From Ariolimax columbianus (Eukaryota; Mollusca; Gastropoda; Stylommatophora; Arionidae): a stretch of 64,000 nt of DNA. Every line of letters begins with the position of its first letter. Within the stretch, counting starts at the first letter, position 1. Below, one piece after another: positions 9,250 through 21,189 of this stretch. Below the pieces are notes generated by a model. It searched no databases. It was given only the letters and a program-made list of their open reading frames with translations, and was not told the origin of the DNA. The stretch covers positions 39,434,556 to 39,498,555 of the forward strand of contig JAVGWX010000014.1 in assembly GCA_036924085.1 (NCBI GenBank), written 5' to 3'. A program made the position numbers and the translations under genes.

Positions 9250-10040
9250 TTTAAAAAAATGAGGAGCATAATTTATATCACTGGAAGTGATTGTATCAAT
9301 ATGTTTGACGTTCTAGCTCTAGATATAATTGAATCCTGTTTCTTTGTTAATGCTGAATAGTTGTTCCCGAAAAATAAATCATAATTTTGTCCAATTATTA
9401 CCTTGTTTGTGTAAATACTGCTTGTTTAGTGCAGAGGAATGCTTGTACAGATATACCATTATTTTCATAAATATATACATTGTTCTCAATACGGCATAGT
9501 GTCAAAATATAATGCATTTGATATTTTTGTGACTTATATAGTTTTTAATTTCGTTAATATTTTTTATAGCATTTTTTTTTCTTTCGTCTGTGTTGTGTTT
9601 TTGATATTGTTCAGTTTTGAGTGCAAGCCAGTTAATATATTTGTGGTAGTGTGCTCGTCTTTAGACAAACATTAGCATGGCACCCACTCTAAAGGCATAT
9701 GTTTAATTGTTCAGAGAAAATGGTTAAACCTGCCAGGTAATGCTGCTTCATATTTACGCTGTAGTGTCATATTATTTTGTGAATGTTTATTTATTACAAG
9801 TGTAGTTAAAACATGTTTTTGCTCTATTTAGTGTCAATATTTTTGCAGGTTGAATTGTGATCCAGCCAAAATTGGAATATCAAAGAGAGCAATAAAATTG
9901 TGTAATTATTACCGGTTTTTTTATTTTTTATTTATTTCATTTAAAATTGTCCTGACAAGATCAATTTGTGAAACAAGACATGCTGTGAATATTTCATTTT
10001 TTGTCAACACTCTACATTGACTTCCAAATAATAGACAATA
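9250..10040. other. AT-rich stretch without recognisable gene
   Basis: Short plus-strand frames (for example 9439-9675) are hydrophobic runs typical of AT-rich DNA. No motif or splice structure was seen. Confidence 0.4.
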
Positions 10041-10475
10041 TTGTTCCCTCTTCCAACATAGGACCAAATTGGTTCCTCTTCCAACATAGAACTGTATTGG
10101 TCCCTCTTCCAACATAGGACCGTATTGGTCCCTCTTCCAGCATAGAACTGTATTGGTCCCTCTTCCAACATATGACCATATTGGTCCCTCTTCCAACATA
10201 GAACTGTATTGGTCCCTCTTCCAGCATAGAACTGTATTGGTCCCTCTTCCAGCATAGAACTGTATTGGTCCCTCTTCCAACATAGGACCGTATTGGTCCC
10301 TCTTCCAATATAGAACTGTATTGGTCCCTCTTCCAACATAGAACTGTATTGGTCCCTCTTCCAATATATGACTGTATTGGTCCCTCTTCCAACATAGAAC
10401 TGTATTGGTCCCTCTTCCAACATAGAACTGTATTGGTCCCTCTTCCAACATAGAACCGTATTGGTCCCTCTTCAA
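10041..10475. repeat. 28-base minisatellite, about 15 units
   Basis: The unit is ttggtccctcttccaacatagaactgta with two main variants: gaactgta and ggaccgta at the unit end. Because 28 is not a multiple of three and the unit has no stop codon on the minus strand, all three minus frames stay open and encode the same 28-residue periodic peptide in different registers. That explains the three overlapping frames at 9921-10475, 10004-10423 and 10012-10395. No promoter, homology or splice support makes it a gene. Confidence 0.95.
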
Positions 10476-10614
10476 TCTTGACTTCCTCTTCTTATATTCT
10501 TCACCGTGTGTTGTTGATTGACCAGATCAGTTGAATGAACGTCTCATTCATAGTCAATATCAAGTTGAGGAATTTACATGCATATTATAGTTGGGGGCCA
10601 TTCATAAAAGACAT

Positions 10615-10870
10615 CTACGGTGGTCAAGCTAAGGTATTCACCTCGGGTGCTGGAGGTCGCGGGATCAAATCACGATGGTGGCCGGGATTACTTTCTTGTG
10701 GATCATCTAGTAATTATTTCTCTTGATCTTTTAGTAGTGAGATCAGACACCCGTATGCAGTGGCTTGCACGTTAAAAATCCCTTGGCAGTTAGAAATCGA
10801 AAAGAGTAGGCTTAACAGCCTCTGTCCTGGCAAAATTCAAGTTAAAAATCTACTCAAATTATTTAAGGGA
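10615..10870 (+). repeat. tRNA-derived SINE, family D, copy 2
   Basis: It shares with copy 1 the head (ggtggtcaagctaaggtatt), the block cacctcgggtgctggaggtc, a B box-like gggatcaaatcac, and the 3' blocks gcacgttaaaaatccc and ggcagttagaaatcg. Confidence 0.7.
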
Positions 10871-11366
10871 TTCTCGTCCCACAGAGAATATGTTGCAAAA
10901 AGGGGACTGTGTGGCTATAACATCAGGTCTTGGTTGTGTGGTTAGCGGAGCAGTATAGATGACGCACGACAGGATGCGGGTCTACCTTGTTCTAATTTAC
11001 GCTTCCACCACCACCATTCCAAAAAAAAAAGGCGGTTGTATTCCAGGGGCTACCAACCTTAAATTTGGTAACAGATACTGGGATTGACCTAACAAGTCAC
11101 CAGAAGATTTTTTCACCTGCCAAAAAATATGAAACACCTCCCCACGACATCTAACGATACAAGTGGACTGAAGTTAAATACACAAAATTTTGACATTTAC
11201 TTACCCTTCCCTTCCCATGTTCACTTTTGACAAATTCTCAAAAATAAGAGCGCTTGTTACTTGATAGATATGTATGTGTGTGAAAGTTGTCATATGGCGT
11301 GTGAATTTTCAACTTAAATACCCCCATTTCCTCATGTCAATACCCCTCCCTCCCCCTTCTTCTATA
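10871..11366. other. Unassigned sequence
   Basis: No exon, promoter or repeat family recognised beyond a short poly(A)-like run near 11020. Confidence 0.35.
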
Positions 11367-11752
11367 AGTAAGTAAAGATCCCGTCACGCCATGCGGCGTA
11401 TAGGATATATAGTGCCAGGCCCATATTATTCTTGTGAAATGGCACATAATGAATGATGGGGTAAGCATCACAACGGTCGCCTTTACTTCCCAGATTTTTC
11501 CTGGTGCCCAATTTTTGTGGCTGGGTCGACCACAGGATCCGGTTTGCTATCAGAAAAAAAACTTGCACCAACTGGAAATTGAATTCTAATCACTTGGCTG
11601 AGAAGTCAGTGCACTAACCATCACCGGTCGCCTTTACTTCCCAGATTTTTTCTGGTGCCCAATTACTGTGGGTGGGTCGACCACAGGAGCCGGTTTGCGA
11701 TCTGAAAAAAATCAAGCCAGTGCACTAACCACTACGCTACTGCAGCCCCCTT
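11367..11752 (-). repeat. SINE family A, antisense, with duplicated head
   Basis: The minus strand carries family A sequence. The head and first body block (agtgcactaacc, the complement of the A box region, plus cgcctttacttcccagattt) occurs twice, at about 11480-11620 and 11627-11750. This suggests either a partial tandem duplication or a second insertion into the first. Confidence 0.65.
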
Positions 11753-11759
11753 CTGTGGA

Positions 11760-12889
11760 CATCATTTGTTGATAACCCCTTGAGTGTGGCATTATAAGGT
11801 GTTTGTTTGGAAGCTGGCAATAACATTTGTATTTCCTTGGCCTGTAATTGAGCCCTGGACATTCAAGCAGTACATGTTACACTGTCTTCTTTAGGGAGAT
11901 TCAGTAAAGCTTGATACTTCACTAGATGTTCTCTGGCTTTCACTCTCTTCTATTTCCCTGTTGGATTCAATCCAGCACATGTATGTTTAAAAAGTTTATC
12001 TGATAGTTTGTCCATCACAAGTGATGAAGACCACTCTCTTTGTTCAGCCGTGTGTCCGCTGAAATGGGTGACTTGCGCGGAGATTTGGATTAAAGTGAGG
12101 AAGAAACTGCGCCTTTTGTCAACCTCACTCACAGAGCCTAAGCTACCTTTTGCCAGTGGCAAGACATTCATCGAGACGACTGGAGATAGCATAGGATGCA
12201 GATTTTGCCTCAGGGTTACCACCGAAGCCCTTCCGTAAACATGTAACCCGCAGGGTAGAAAGGTTGGATGGCATCTAACGCAGTTTGTCGTGCCTTTTCG
12301 ATAACCACAAGAGGTCGTATAGACAACACTCAGCGTGTGAGTGAGTCTGGCATCTCTCCCCATCTGTATTCAGTTCATCATAGTAGCATCTAAAATTCCC
12401 ACACCCCATATTCGTGAAGGTGAACCGGCAGAACTAACCCGTGAGATACGACACAGGTATAACTAGTTTAAGCGTAGCGCCATTCAACCGGCGTCCGGAC
12501 CAGGATAAACGGATGGAAGAAATCACAAAAAAAGAACGAAATAACAAGTCCAGGCGGAAAACAACTCCACGTATCCGTGAACACAAGTGTAAGTCGTCGA
12601 CTAGTGTGAATTCCAGGCAAATCCGTGGTCTGGCGGCATCCATAATGATCCAAAACAGTAGAGAAATGTAGACTCGCAGCCAGTTACGGCGCCATCTTTG
12701 CCAGATTTTAAAAACATTTTTTAATACCTTTTTTAGGCTTATCTGGAACTTAGGCAGCCTCGTCTCCAAAATACAGCCTTGCTCTGAATTGCTACCAATG
12801 CTGTTTCCGCTTCTGGAAACAGCCATGGTAAGTATTTTTGGGGGAGCATGCAAAAATTTGTCTGAATTGCCATTAATTTGAATACTTGT
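11760..12889. other. Unassigned region with two medium open frames
   Basis: Frames of 137 codons (11950-12363, minus) and 156 codons (12434-12904, minus) occur. Neither shows a domain I recognise, and no consistent splice structure is visible. They may be parts of an unidentified transposon. Confidence 0.3.
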
Positions 12890-12975
12890 AATCCTGGTAT
12901 TCAAACAGGCATGTTAATGTCTGTTGCCAGGTAGCCGAATTGCTTTGGCTATACCTAGCAGATATTTTCAAACTT
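12890..12975 (-). repeat. Inverted copy of the SINE D 3' segment
   Basis: tgttgccaggtagccgaa and ggtattcaaacaggc match the reverse complement of 9095-9160. The two copies are in opposite orientation about 3.8 kb apart. Confidence 0.55.
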
Positions 12976-13429
12976 GCCCACAAACATATGGTCTACAATT
13001 TTCTTTCTTTAGGGTGTACAAAACCCAGCCTTCCTAATGAAACCAGTCTTTTGAAATGATTACCTATTCATCACATTGAGTATTTTTGGAAATAACATTT
13101 TCCACATGTTTCACGAAATCTTTCCAACTTCAACTCAAAGCGCACTCACAGCCAACTGTAGTAGGCCATGAATCACTGATTAATAACAGTTCCAGTGAGC
13201 CTTCTGGTGTGTCAATATAAAATGTGTCATAGGCGTAGCTTAACTATCAAGTTTTTTATGTATCAATATTTTTGTAGAGAAGCTAAGCATTGTAAACAAC
13301 GTATATCAGAATATCTTGAACCCTAAAAAGAGTACTATTCACGCTTTGGGTTTAAGTAAACGGTCATTTGATAGCACATGCAAGTGGCAGACATAATGGG
13401 CTGGTAAAGAATGCAGTACTTGTACTTCC

Positions 13430-13794
13430 TTCAAATTATATGGACAATCGGGACTATCATACTGAGATGAAAATTGCAATATATTTAGAGAGTGGATTGA
13501 AAAAACTGTTCTTCCGACCTTAGATAGACCCTCTTGTCTGATAATGGACAATTCATCATACCACTACGCAGTGACTCAAGAAGACAAAATCTCAACATCA
13601 TCCAGTACAAAAGATGCAATAAAGATGTGGCTCACAAAAGAACACATACCATTTAATGAAACGTATCTAAAACCTGAATTGCTTTCCCTTGTCAAGCAAA
13701 CACGAAAGGAAAAGATATTTCACATAGGCAAGTTCATCCAAGAGCATGGTCATAAGTGTTTAAGACTACCACCTTACCATTCACACTTAAACCT
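13430..13794 (+). pseudogene. DDE transposase relic, first part
   Basis: Translation shows, with one frameshift, DYHTEM, then REWIEKTVLPTLDRP and LIMDNSSYH, which carry the first and second acidic residues of a DDE-type transposase of the broad Tc1/mariner-like DDE_3 class. The frame continues to LRLPPYHSHLN, where the LINE at 13795 interrupts it. The rest is at 16301-16480. The N-terminal DNA-binding part is not recognisable. A sister relic lies at 37145-37722. Confidence 0.8.
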
Positions 13795-16288
13795 TCTTCT
13801 TCTTCTTCATACGCTGTCAGACGTCAACTTGAATTTGTTCGAAGAAAGCAGCTGTCATCCTGAGGCTGTCGACACTGCCATAGAGCTTGTCTAGTGTTGC
13901 CACTGGTGATGGTCACATGTGCTTTCTCTGGTCCTCGTATGTCGGGCAATTTTGCAGCAGATGTTCAGCGGTCATTTTCCCTGTACCACAGGTGCATTCG
14001 TCAGTGCCACCTATCTTCAGCTTATTGAATAGGTGGTACCTCAGTCTGTTGTGGCCTGTGCGGAGTCTGAAGACCACGACCTGCTCTCTTCTGTTCAATT
14101 GGTAATAGGCATCATTTTTTGTGTAGCCAGTATGTTCTGTTTCCCATTTGGTCATGTATCTAGCTCTAATGAGCCTTTTTGACTCTTCGTAGGTCACACT
14201 AGAATCTGGTTGTGGTAGTCTTGCACCTTCTTTTGCCAGTCTGTCTGCCTCCTCGTTGCCTTGGCTGTTACAGTGGGATGGAACCCACTGTACCACTACT
14301 CTTTTTGGTGCAGACTGCTGGCATAGTTGACAGAGTACTGCTCTTAAATCATTAAGTTCAGTATTTTTCTGGCTTTTTAGTGCTGTGACTATGGCCAGGG
14401 CATTTGAAAACAAAACTATCTGGCTTTCATTGCTTTTGCCTGTCAGCATTGCTTTTACTGCAGCCTACAGTGCCTCTGCCTCCGCTCTGAAATTACTTGA
14501 GAATTTTCCAGTTGCCACTGACAGTGTTATTTTTCTACCATTTGTTAGGCTCAGGAATACCCCTCCCCCTCCATTCTGTGTTGTGTTTGTTACAGAACCG
14601 TCGGTGTATGCATGGGTCCAGTCCATACTTGGGTAGTTTTCCGCTATGTACCTCAGGGTTATGTCTCTTCTTTCTTTTTCATTCTGGCTGTTCTTGTTTC
14701 CAATACCTGGTATATTTTCTACCACCTCCGGAATGAAATGCTGCTTCCATGTGTGTTTGCGCACAGTAGGGATGGGCTTTGGTGTTGTTATGGTGTTCAT
14801 AGGGTCTTCGCTCATCTTTGCTTTGGCTATTTCTGCAAAGTTTCTCCGCTTTAGTTTCCCTTTTCCAAATCTATTTAGTCTCTGATGCATTGGATGGTCT
14901 GTCAGTCTTCTTAGTTTCTCTGCTTGCTGCTGGGCTCTGCAGTCTCTTCTGTCAGTCATGGATTGCGGATTTGTAATCTTTTCAAATTCTACAATTGGCG
15001 TTGACTTCATGCCTCCCCTTATAACTCTCATGGCTTGGTTTTGAAGTTTGCTAATTTTATCAAAGTTCGCCTTTGCTGCTGTTGCCCATGCCTCAATGCC
15101 ATACTCTAGAACTGATCTCACTCTTCCAGTGTACAGTTTCTTCAGTATTCTTTCGTCTGCTCCCCAGCTTGTGCCAGCAAGTTTCCTCATGATTGCCATT
15201 CTTTGTCTGGCTCTTATTCGGTTTCTCTCGATCTGACTTTTCCATGTCATGCGCCAATCAAATGTGACGCCCAAGTAGTTTGGGTTGTCGTTTGGCCGCA
15301 GACATTTGCCGTTAAGGCTTATTTTGATGTTCTTTGGTTTATTTGAAAGCAAGAATATCGTACATGTTGTTTTTTCTTCATTTATTTTGACCAGCCATGA
15401 TTTCGCCCACTCCTTCAACGATGTTAGGGCCTGATGCATCCGATTGTTTGCTACGGTGAGATTTTTTTCAGAGGTCCACATTGCAAGATTGTCTGCAAAC
15501 ATGGAGCTGTGGACTCTTCTTGGTATATTCTCTATGATGTTGTTTATATACACCAGAAAAAGTGTGGGTGACAGTACTCCCCCTTGAGGTACTCCTTGCT
15601 CCAGTTTTCACCTTTTTGCTCATCTGCCCTTGTACTTGAACTCTGGCTGTTCTGTTTTCGAGGTAGTGGCTGATCCATCTGTACATTTTTCCAGATACTT
15701 CACTTCTTCGTAGCTTGACTTTAAGTCTCTCTTTCCACACCTTGTCAAATGCCTTCTCTAGATCCACCCAAACCGCTACTGTATGCTTTTTCTCTTGGTA
15801 AGCATCCTCTATTTCCTGTGCTATGAGAGTGATCTGGTTCTCAGTGGATCTGTGATGTCTAAATCCTGCTTGCTGGGGATTAATATGTGTTTTTCTTCCA
15901 GGTGCCACATCAGTCTGGTGTTTATCATACGCTCCATCAGTTTACCTACACAGCTCAGTAGACTGATAGACCTGTATCCATTTGGATCAGTTCTATCTTT
16001 TTCTTTCTTTGGTACGGGTATAAGTATAGCATCTTTCCATGCCTGCGGTACAAATCCCCTTTTCCAGCTTTGGTTCAGGACTGACAGTAACTTCCTGTTT
16101 GCTGTTTGGCCCAACCCCATCAGCATTTCATTTGTTACCCCATCTTTTCCGGGCGATTTCTTTTTCTTTAAAGTTCTCATGGCCTCATTCATCGTTAGTT
16201 TTGCCATCATGTGCTCCTCTGGTGCAATCTTGATGTTGTCGTGGCTCTTTTATTATTCACTAAAGTCTGTATGCCTGTCTGTAGGGAA
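13795..16288 (-). mobile_element. LINE copy 2, 5'-truncated, inserted in transposase
   Basis: It is the same family as the LINE at 3094-6999 and is truncated at a point equal to about residue 477 of that protein. Four overlapping minus-strand frames (15821-16210, 15468-15908, 14465-15553, 13913-14449) are one protein broken by frameshifts. FADN replaces the catalytic FADD. RNase H landmarks (YTDGS, AEAEAL) and the Cys/His motif (CTCGTGKMTAEHLLQNC) remain. The 3' end is (GAA)n. A 12-base target duplication, acacttaaacct, flanks it at 13783-13794 and 16289-16300. Confidence 0.93.
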
Positions 16289-16300
16289 CACTTAAACCTA

Positions 16301-16480
16301 ATTGAACTCATTTGGGCGAAAGTTAACGGACAAGTAGCAGCTGAAAATAAAACTTTCATAACTATGCGATATAAAAGAGCCAACATATGCCGCCCTCTCA
16401 AATATAGACAAAGATTACTGGACTAACATGTGAGAGCCACATCTTAAAAAAGGAAGAGGGCTATTGGAATAAAGAGAGCA
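16301..16480 (+). pseudogene. DDE transposase relic, second part
   Basis: It continues the frame cut at 13794: LNLIELIWAKVNGQVAAEN includes the third acidic residue in the (N)xIEL context usual for the family. It ends in decayed sequence near 16480. Confidence 0.8.
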
Positions 16481-16729
16481 GGCATCAATTTGTTGAAATT
16501 GTCTGACTCTGATTAAGTGAGAAATTAACTTCCATGTTTGTTTTCCAAGAAATAGAAGTTTCCATCACTTTGGCAAAACAGTCCTTTTTCAGGGCCACCT
16601 AGATCAGATAAAAGATGGATCTTTTAACTGAATTATGACCATTTATTGGTTTTTCTCCGGCATCTATTTATAAAGAACCAATCCTTCTGAAGTATTAACT
16701 TTCTATGTTCTGTATATAATGTGCTTCTA

Positions 16730-17200
16730 CAAGGAGTGTTCAAATGAAACTGGACCTAATTGCACCAAGGGAACATATGTACAATGCCTATGATGACATC
16801 ACTTCTGATGTATACAGCATATACCAACTGTCAAGTTTACAAAATGTCATTATCCTCCGACTCAGTTTCCTCAGCACACCGTTAAAACACGGTAGGTGTG
16901 ATACGAAATCCGTCCTGAGTTGTTAAGCGAGCAGTGATTCGGTTTCTAACAGCTAAAGAATGTCGACGAGTTGACATTCATCGCAGAATGCAGGCAGTGT
17001 ATGGCGACAAAACTGTATCAAAGACAACAGTGAAGATCTGGACAACGATGTTTAAAGGAGGACATGCGTAAACAAAAGATCTTCAGAGACCAGATCAGGT
17101 ACATATTATTGCATTAACTCACGTCCTTCTTTAAACATCGTTGTCCAGTTCTTCACTGTTGTCTTCAACACACTTTTGTGCCCATACACTTGTAGCAGTG
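16730..17200 (+). mobile_element. Mariner-like element with internal foldback, copy 1
   Basis: The left terminus caaggagtgttcaaatgaaa follows a TA (16728-16729). Inside are degenerate transposase N-terminal codons (for example RRMQAVYGDKTVSKTT). The stretch at about 17019-17060 is repeated in inverted orientation at about 17112-17167 (ctttaaacatcgttgtccag). The right terminus is missing. The copy at 63266-63735 has the same inverted junction. Confidence 0.75.
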
Positions 17201-17273
17201 TAAGACGTTTAGCGGTTGCGCAGTTCTTATCCTATCAAATATATCTTGTTCACCCGCACCAAAATAAGATATG

Positions 17274-17431
17274 TGGCAGAGTCTAGGTTTATCTGAGTAG
17301 TTTACTTATCTAAAGAGTTACAACATGTATCTACCCCATGACACGACTTCACACAGTAAACACTATCCGGTCATAACATTTACTATCATTTATTAACATA
17401 ATGAACAAAATACATCTAAACTAAATAATCG

Positions 17432-17473
<42 letters not shown>

Positions 17474-17685
17474 ATATATATTGAACTACATCTGAGGTTT
17501 TCAGCACTAGCATTATATATTTCTCCTAAACTACATAACCCAAGCTCTCGCCGCTGCACTCCCCTTATCTGCACACACAATCACAAACTCGTCCTCACGA
17601 TCGAATTACGTACTCAGTTGTTCGGTGCATTCACATACAATCAGATCACCTTCAGTCAGGTGATCTGTACATCCACATACAATCA
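17274..17685 (+). mobile_element. LTR fragment of the family at 22631 and 60912
   Basis: It begins tgtggcagagtctaggttt and shares ttatctaaagagttacaa, ccttatctgcacacac and accttcagtcaggtgatctg with the LTR at 43120-44069 (reverse orientation). It runs directly into LINE copy 3 at about 17685. It contains an (AT)n run at 17432-17470. Confidence 0.65.
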
Positions 17686-17687
17686 GT

Positions 17688-20450
17688 TCATGTATTCTCT
17701 TATATTGCCTGAGATCTCCATCTTTGTGTTGTTTTAGCACTGCTAATACACACACGTCATCAGTCAGGAATACTATATTTTCTTGTTGGATATCTTTATC
17801 TTGGATTACAAGCTCAGCTGCGGCCTTCAGTGCCTCTGCTTCTGCACGGAAGTTAATGGAGTATGTTCCCATCGTTAATACTCAAGTTTTTTTCTTCTCC
17901 ATTCCTTAGTCTGTAATAGACTCCTCCACGTCAATTGGATGTGGCTTTGTTAGATGAGCCTTCTGTATATATGTGTATCGATGTTTCTGGTGGGTATACT
18001 CTCCTAACATATTCTTCTGTTATATATTTCCTTTCTAAATTTGAGTTCCCTTTTACCCTATTCCCTCTATGGTTTCTACCATCTCAGGGGACGGCTTTTT
18101 TCCATGGTGGGATTTGGGATGTTTGTTTTTAGATCTCTGACCACTGCCTGGCTTATGATTTGGTCTGCTCTTGCAAGTTCTTTTGTTTTTTTTAAATATG
18201 AAGTGGTTTCTCTTTAATCTCCCCTCTTCCCATGCAATTTATCCTGTCATATATTGGATGATCAGGCATTTGTTTGAACTTCTCCCCCTGCTGGAGTGTT
18301 TTTTGGTCTCTGCGCGTCTCCATACTTTTGATTCGTGTGTTCTCCATTGCATTTATTGGTGTTGTTCTGATAGCTCCAGTGATGATACATATTCCTTGAT
18401 TTTGTTTGGGTTGTATATATTTTTTTAAAGTTATTCTTTGTTGCTGTGGACCATGCTGCTATCCCGTATTCTAGCACTGGTCTTACATAACCTGTGTACA
18501 GTTTCTTTAGAGTGCCTCGTGTCAGTTCCCCATGTTGAGCCTGATATCTTTATCATGATGGCCATTCTGTTTTTACCTTTGTTGATGGCTTTTTTTTATC
18601 TGGTTTTTTCATGTCCGCATTGGGTCCATTGTTATTCCAAGATAAGTTGGACTTATGTCAGAGGGGAGAGTGTGGTCATTTAATTTTAGGATCACTTGTT
18701 GGGAGATAGGGAGAAGATTGTGTACGTGGTTTTGGTTTCGTTTATAGCAATTTTCAATTTTTTTGTCCATGTCTATTTTATTTAGAGCCTCCTGAATTTG
18801 GTTTCTAGCTGCAGGTCTAGACTCTTCGAATGTTCATAGTGCTTCTGCATATAGTGCACTGTACTCTTTTATGGATTTATGTGATCATATCATTGATGTA
18901 TATGAGGAACAGCATGGGTGAGAGTATTCCACCTTGCGGTACTCCTTGTTTCATTTTCATCTTTTTGCTGAGGTATCCTTGGAGTTGCACTCTTGCTGTC
19001 CTGTTAGCTAGGTAATCACTGATCCACTTGTACATGTTGTTGGTTACACCCATTTGCAGTAGTTTGAATTGTAACCCGCTCTTCCATATTTTATCAAAGG
19101 CTTTTTCTAGGTCTATCTAGACTGCCAGTGTTTTTTTTCTTGAAATGCATCTTCTTCTATCTCCTGCGAGATATATGTCACCTGATCTTCTGTCGATCTG
19201 TTTCTACGAAAACCTGCTTGCTGGGGGATAAATAAATTTTTTGATTCCATATGCCAGGTTATTCTAGTGTTAACTATTTGTTCCATTAATTTCCCCACAC
19301 AGCTGAGTAGACTAATAGATCTGTAACTGCCTGGTTTCATGTTGTCTTTCCCATGTTTAAGGATGGGGATTGTCCTTGCCTCCTTCCACACTGTAGGGAC
19401 AGTTCCTTGTTTCCAGCTTGTGTTAAAGATGTGTAGCAGTTTGTTATTTGCTACTTCTCCCATGTTAGAGAGCATTTCATTAGTGATGCCATCCTTTCCT
19501 GGGGCTTTTCTCTTCTTGAGTTTACTAATGGCTGACTCCAGTTCGATCTTGGTGATATTAACTATCAGATGTTCCTCAGGTGCTCCATGTGGTTTATTTC
19601 TTTCATAATGTACCTTTTCATGTCTGCTGGGATTTTATTTCTACTAGTTTGTGCATAATTTTGGATTAGAACATCCGCTGCTTTTTTCCCAGTTAGTATC
19701 TTTCCCTTGTGTTGGTCTGTTTGTAGCCCCACCTCTCAGACTGGCTGTAAAAGTCTCCTGCCACTACGGATGCCTGGTCCATAATATTCTTGGCTTCTAG
19801 GGCCAGATTTTTTGTTGGCGAGTAGTATGTATTATAAATTCTAACTTCCAGTAAAGTTTTGTCCACCCCTATTGTTTCGGCTTCTCCGTTTGTTTTCACC
19901 GAGATCATCTTCGATGAGATTGATATTTTTGAGAGGATAAGCACACACCTCTTATGCCCATCTTCCTATCCAGTCTATGCGTCTCATATCCTCTTATGCA
20001 AAACTGTGGTTTGGATTAAGGTGTGTTTCCTGGATGCAGACGTCTATTTCTTCCTCAAATAGTCTTCTGAGCAACGCTTCCTTTTTGTTGTATATGCCTT
20101 CAGCGTTCCATTGCAACACCTGCAGGGTTTGAGTGGCAGATGTATCAGTGTATCCATGATGGAAGAAACATGTCTTTGTCTGTGCGGGTACCTTATGGTG
20201 TCGCTCTGTATAGTCCGGGTCCTTGATAATCCTTGGATGAGATACATAGTGCCGTGGTTTGCAGCAGCCAGCTATTTTATTCGAACCTTTTGGTCCAACA
20301 CTCCGTTTTCAGCAAGCATTTTCTTCAGGTTCACATCCTTAGCCTTTGGTTGTCCCCAACCGACCTGGCGGCCAAACCTGCAAGGCAGCAGGTTATTTAT
20401 TGATACCATGTTTATATATGGTTTGATGGGGTAGTTAAGACCGCCTACTA
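17688..20450 (-). mobile_element. LINE copy 3, decayed relative
   Basis: Minus-strand fragments match the intact LINE throughout. Near 17700-17870 there is RNase H (FRAEAEALKAAAE, IVFLTDDV), and near 18440 VLEYGIAAWSTAT. At 19113-19475 there is reverse transcriptase (GSYRSISLLSCVGKLMEQ, QQAGFRRNRSTEDQV), and at 19693-19944 endonuclease with GDFYSQSERWGY, where Asn of the active site has become Tyr. The 5' core module is at about 20265-20420. Many stops and frameshifts make it dead. The 3' end is lost against the LTR at 17685. Confidence 0.85.
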
Positions 20451-20990
20451 GTGGGTGGTACTGCCCAGGTTGATTAGCGCTGATTTAAAGGTTTCAATTG
20501 ACAGCATATAATTTGTATCAAATAAATAAATACAAGATAACATAATCTATACCATGCCTGATCAGCTGATCTGGAATTAAAGTAGAAGCAACTTGAAACA
20601 AAAATTAAACTATAGAAACTGAAACACAATGAAATAGGCTACAATCTGACGTCAGGAAATGGATTTTTTTTTCAATACATTATTTTATTTCATTCAACGT
20701 TATTTACAAATCATGTTTTGAAAAAATATGACTTTTCTTTATTACAGATGTCAAACCATTTGCCGTTGATGGGTCGTAGTGGCACTGGTTGTGTAATAGT
20801 GTATAATTATGGAAATCTCTATTTATAAACATGATGGTAATATTTAATAAAAATGTTGAAATTTGGGTCACAATCCATATTAATGATAATATGCTTATGA
20901 GAAATGGTAGTCTTTAAATGTGCTGCAGCGAAGCAAAGTTAGAAGTGTATTAAAAACAAAAACACCAGTACGCACATTAAAAAATATGAT
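20451..20990. other. AT-rich sequence without gene
   Basis: Nothing recognised. Confidence 0.4.
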
Positions 20991-21180
20991 TGTGCTATGC
21001 TTAGCTTCATCTGCGTGTCACTCACTACTACGGGGAGCACATTGATCCCTCACCTTGTTAGCCAGACTGCCATGAAAACAGCCTGTAACCAGGGATGGCT
21101 ACGAAGAAGCCGAGGTGAAGGTCTTGGCCAGTATATTTTGCCTGACCCTGACTAACATACTGATCAGACATTAGTCTTCT
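20991..21180 (+). repeat. Dispersed repeat family F, copy 1
   Basis: Landmarks are tgctatgcttagcttcatct, gttagccagactgccatgaa, aacagcctgtaaccaggg and ttgcctgaccctgactaa. Other copies: 36055-36385 (minus), 47975-48150, 48370-48700, 49200-49520 and 55740-55935. Confidence 0.6.
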
Positions 21181-21189
21181 TCTCCAACA

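Noticed and set aside
9921..10475. Three overlapping minus-strand frames of 127-184 codons as a repetitive protein gene
   Set aside because: They are forced by a stop-free 28-base minisatellite; there is no homology, promoter or splicing evidence.
10041..10475. CRISPR-like array
   Set aside because: The 28-base units are directly adjacent without unique spacers, and the setting is an animal genome.
12434..12904. 156-codon minus-strand frame as a gene
   Set aside because: No motif, no neighbouring exons and an overlapping plus-strand frame; possibly an unknown repeat.
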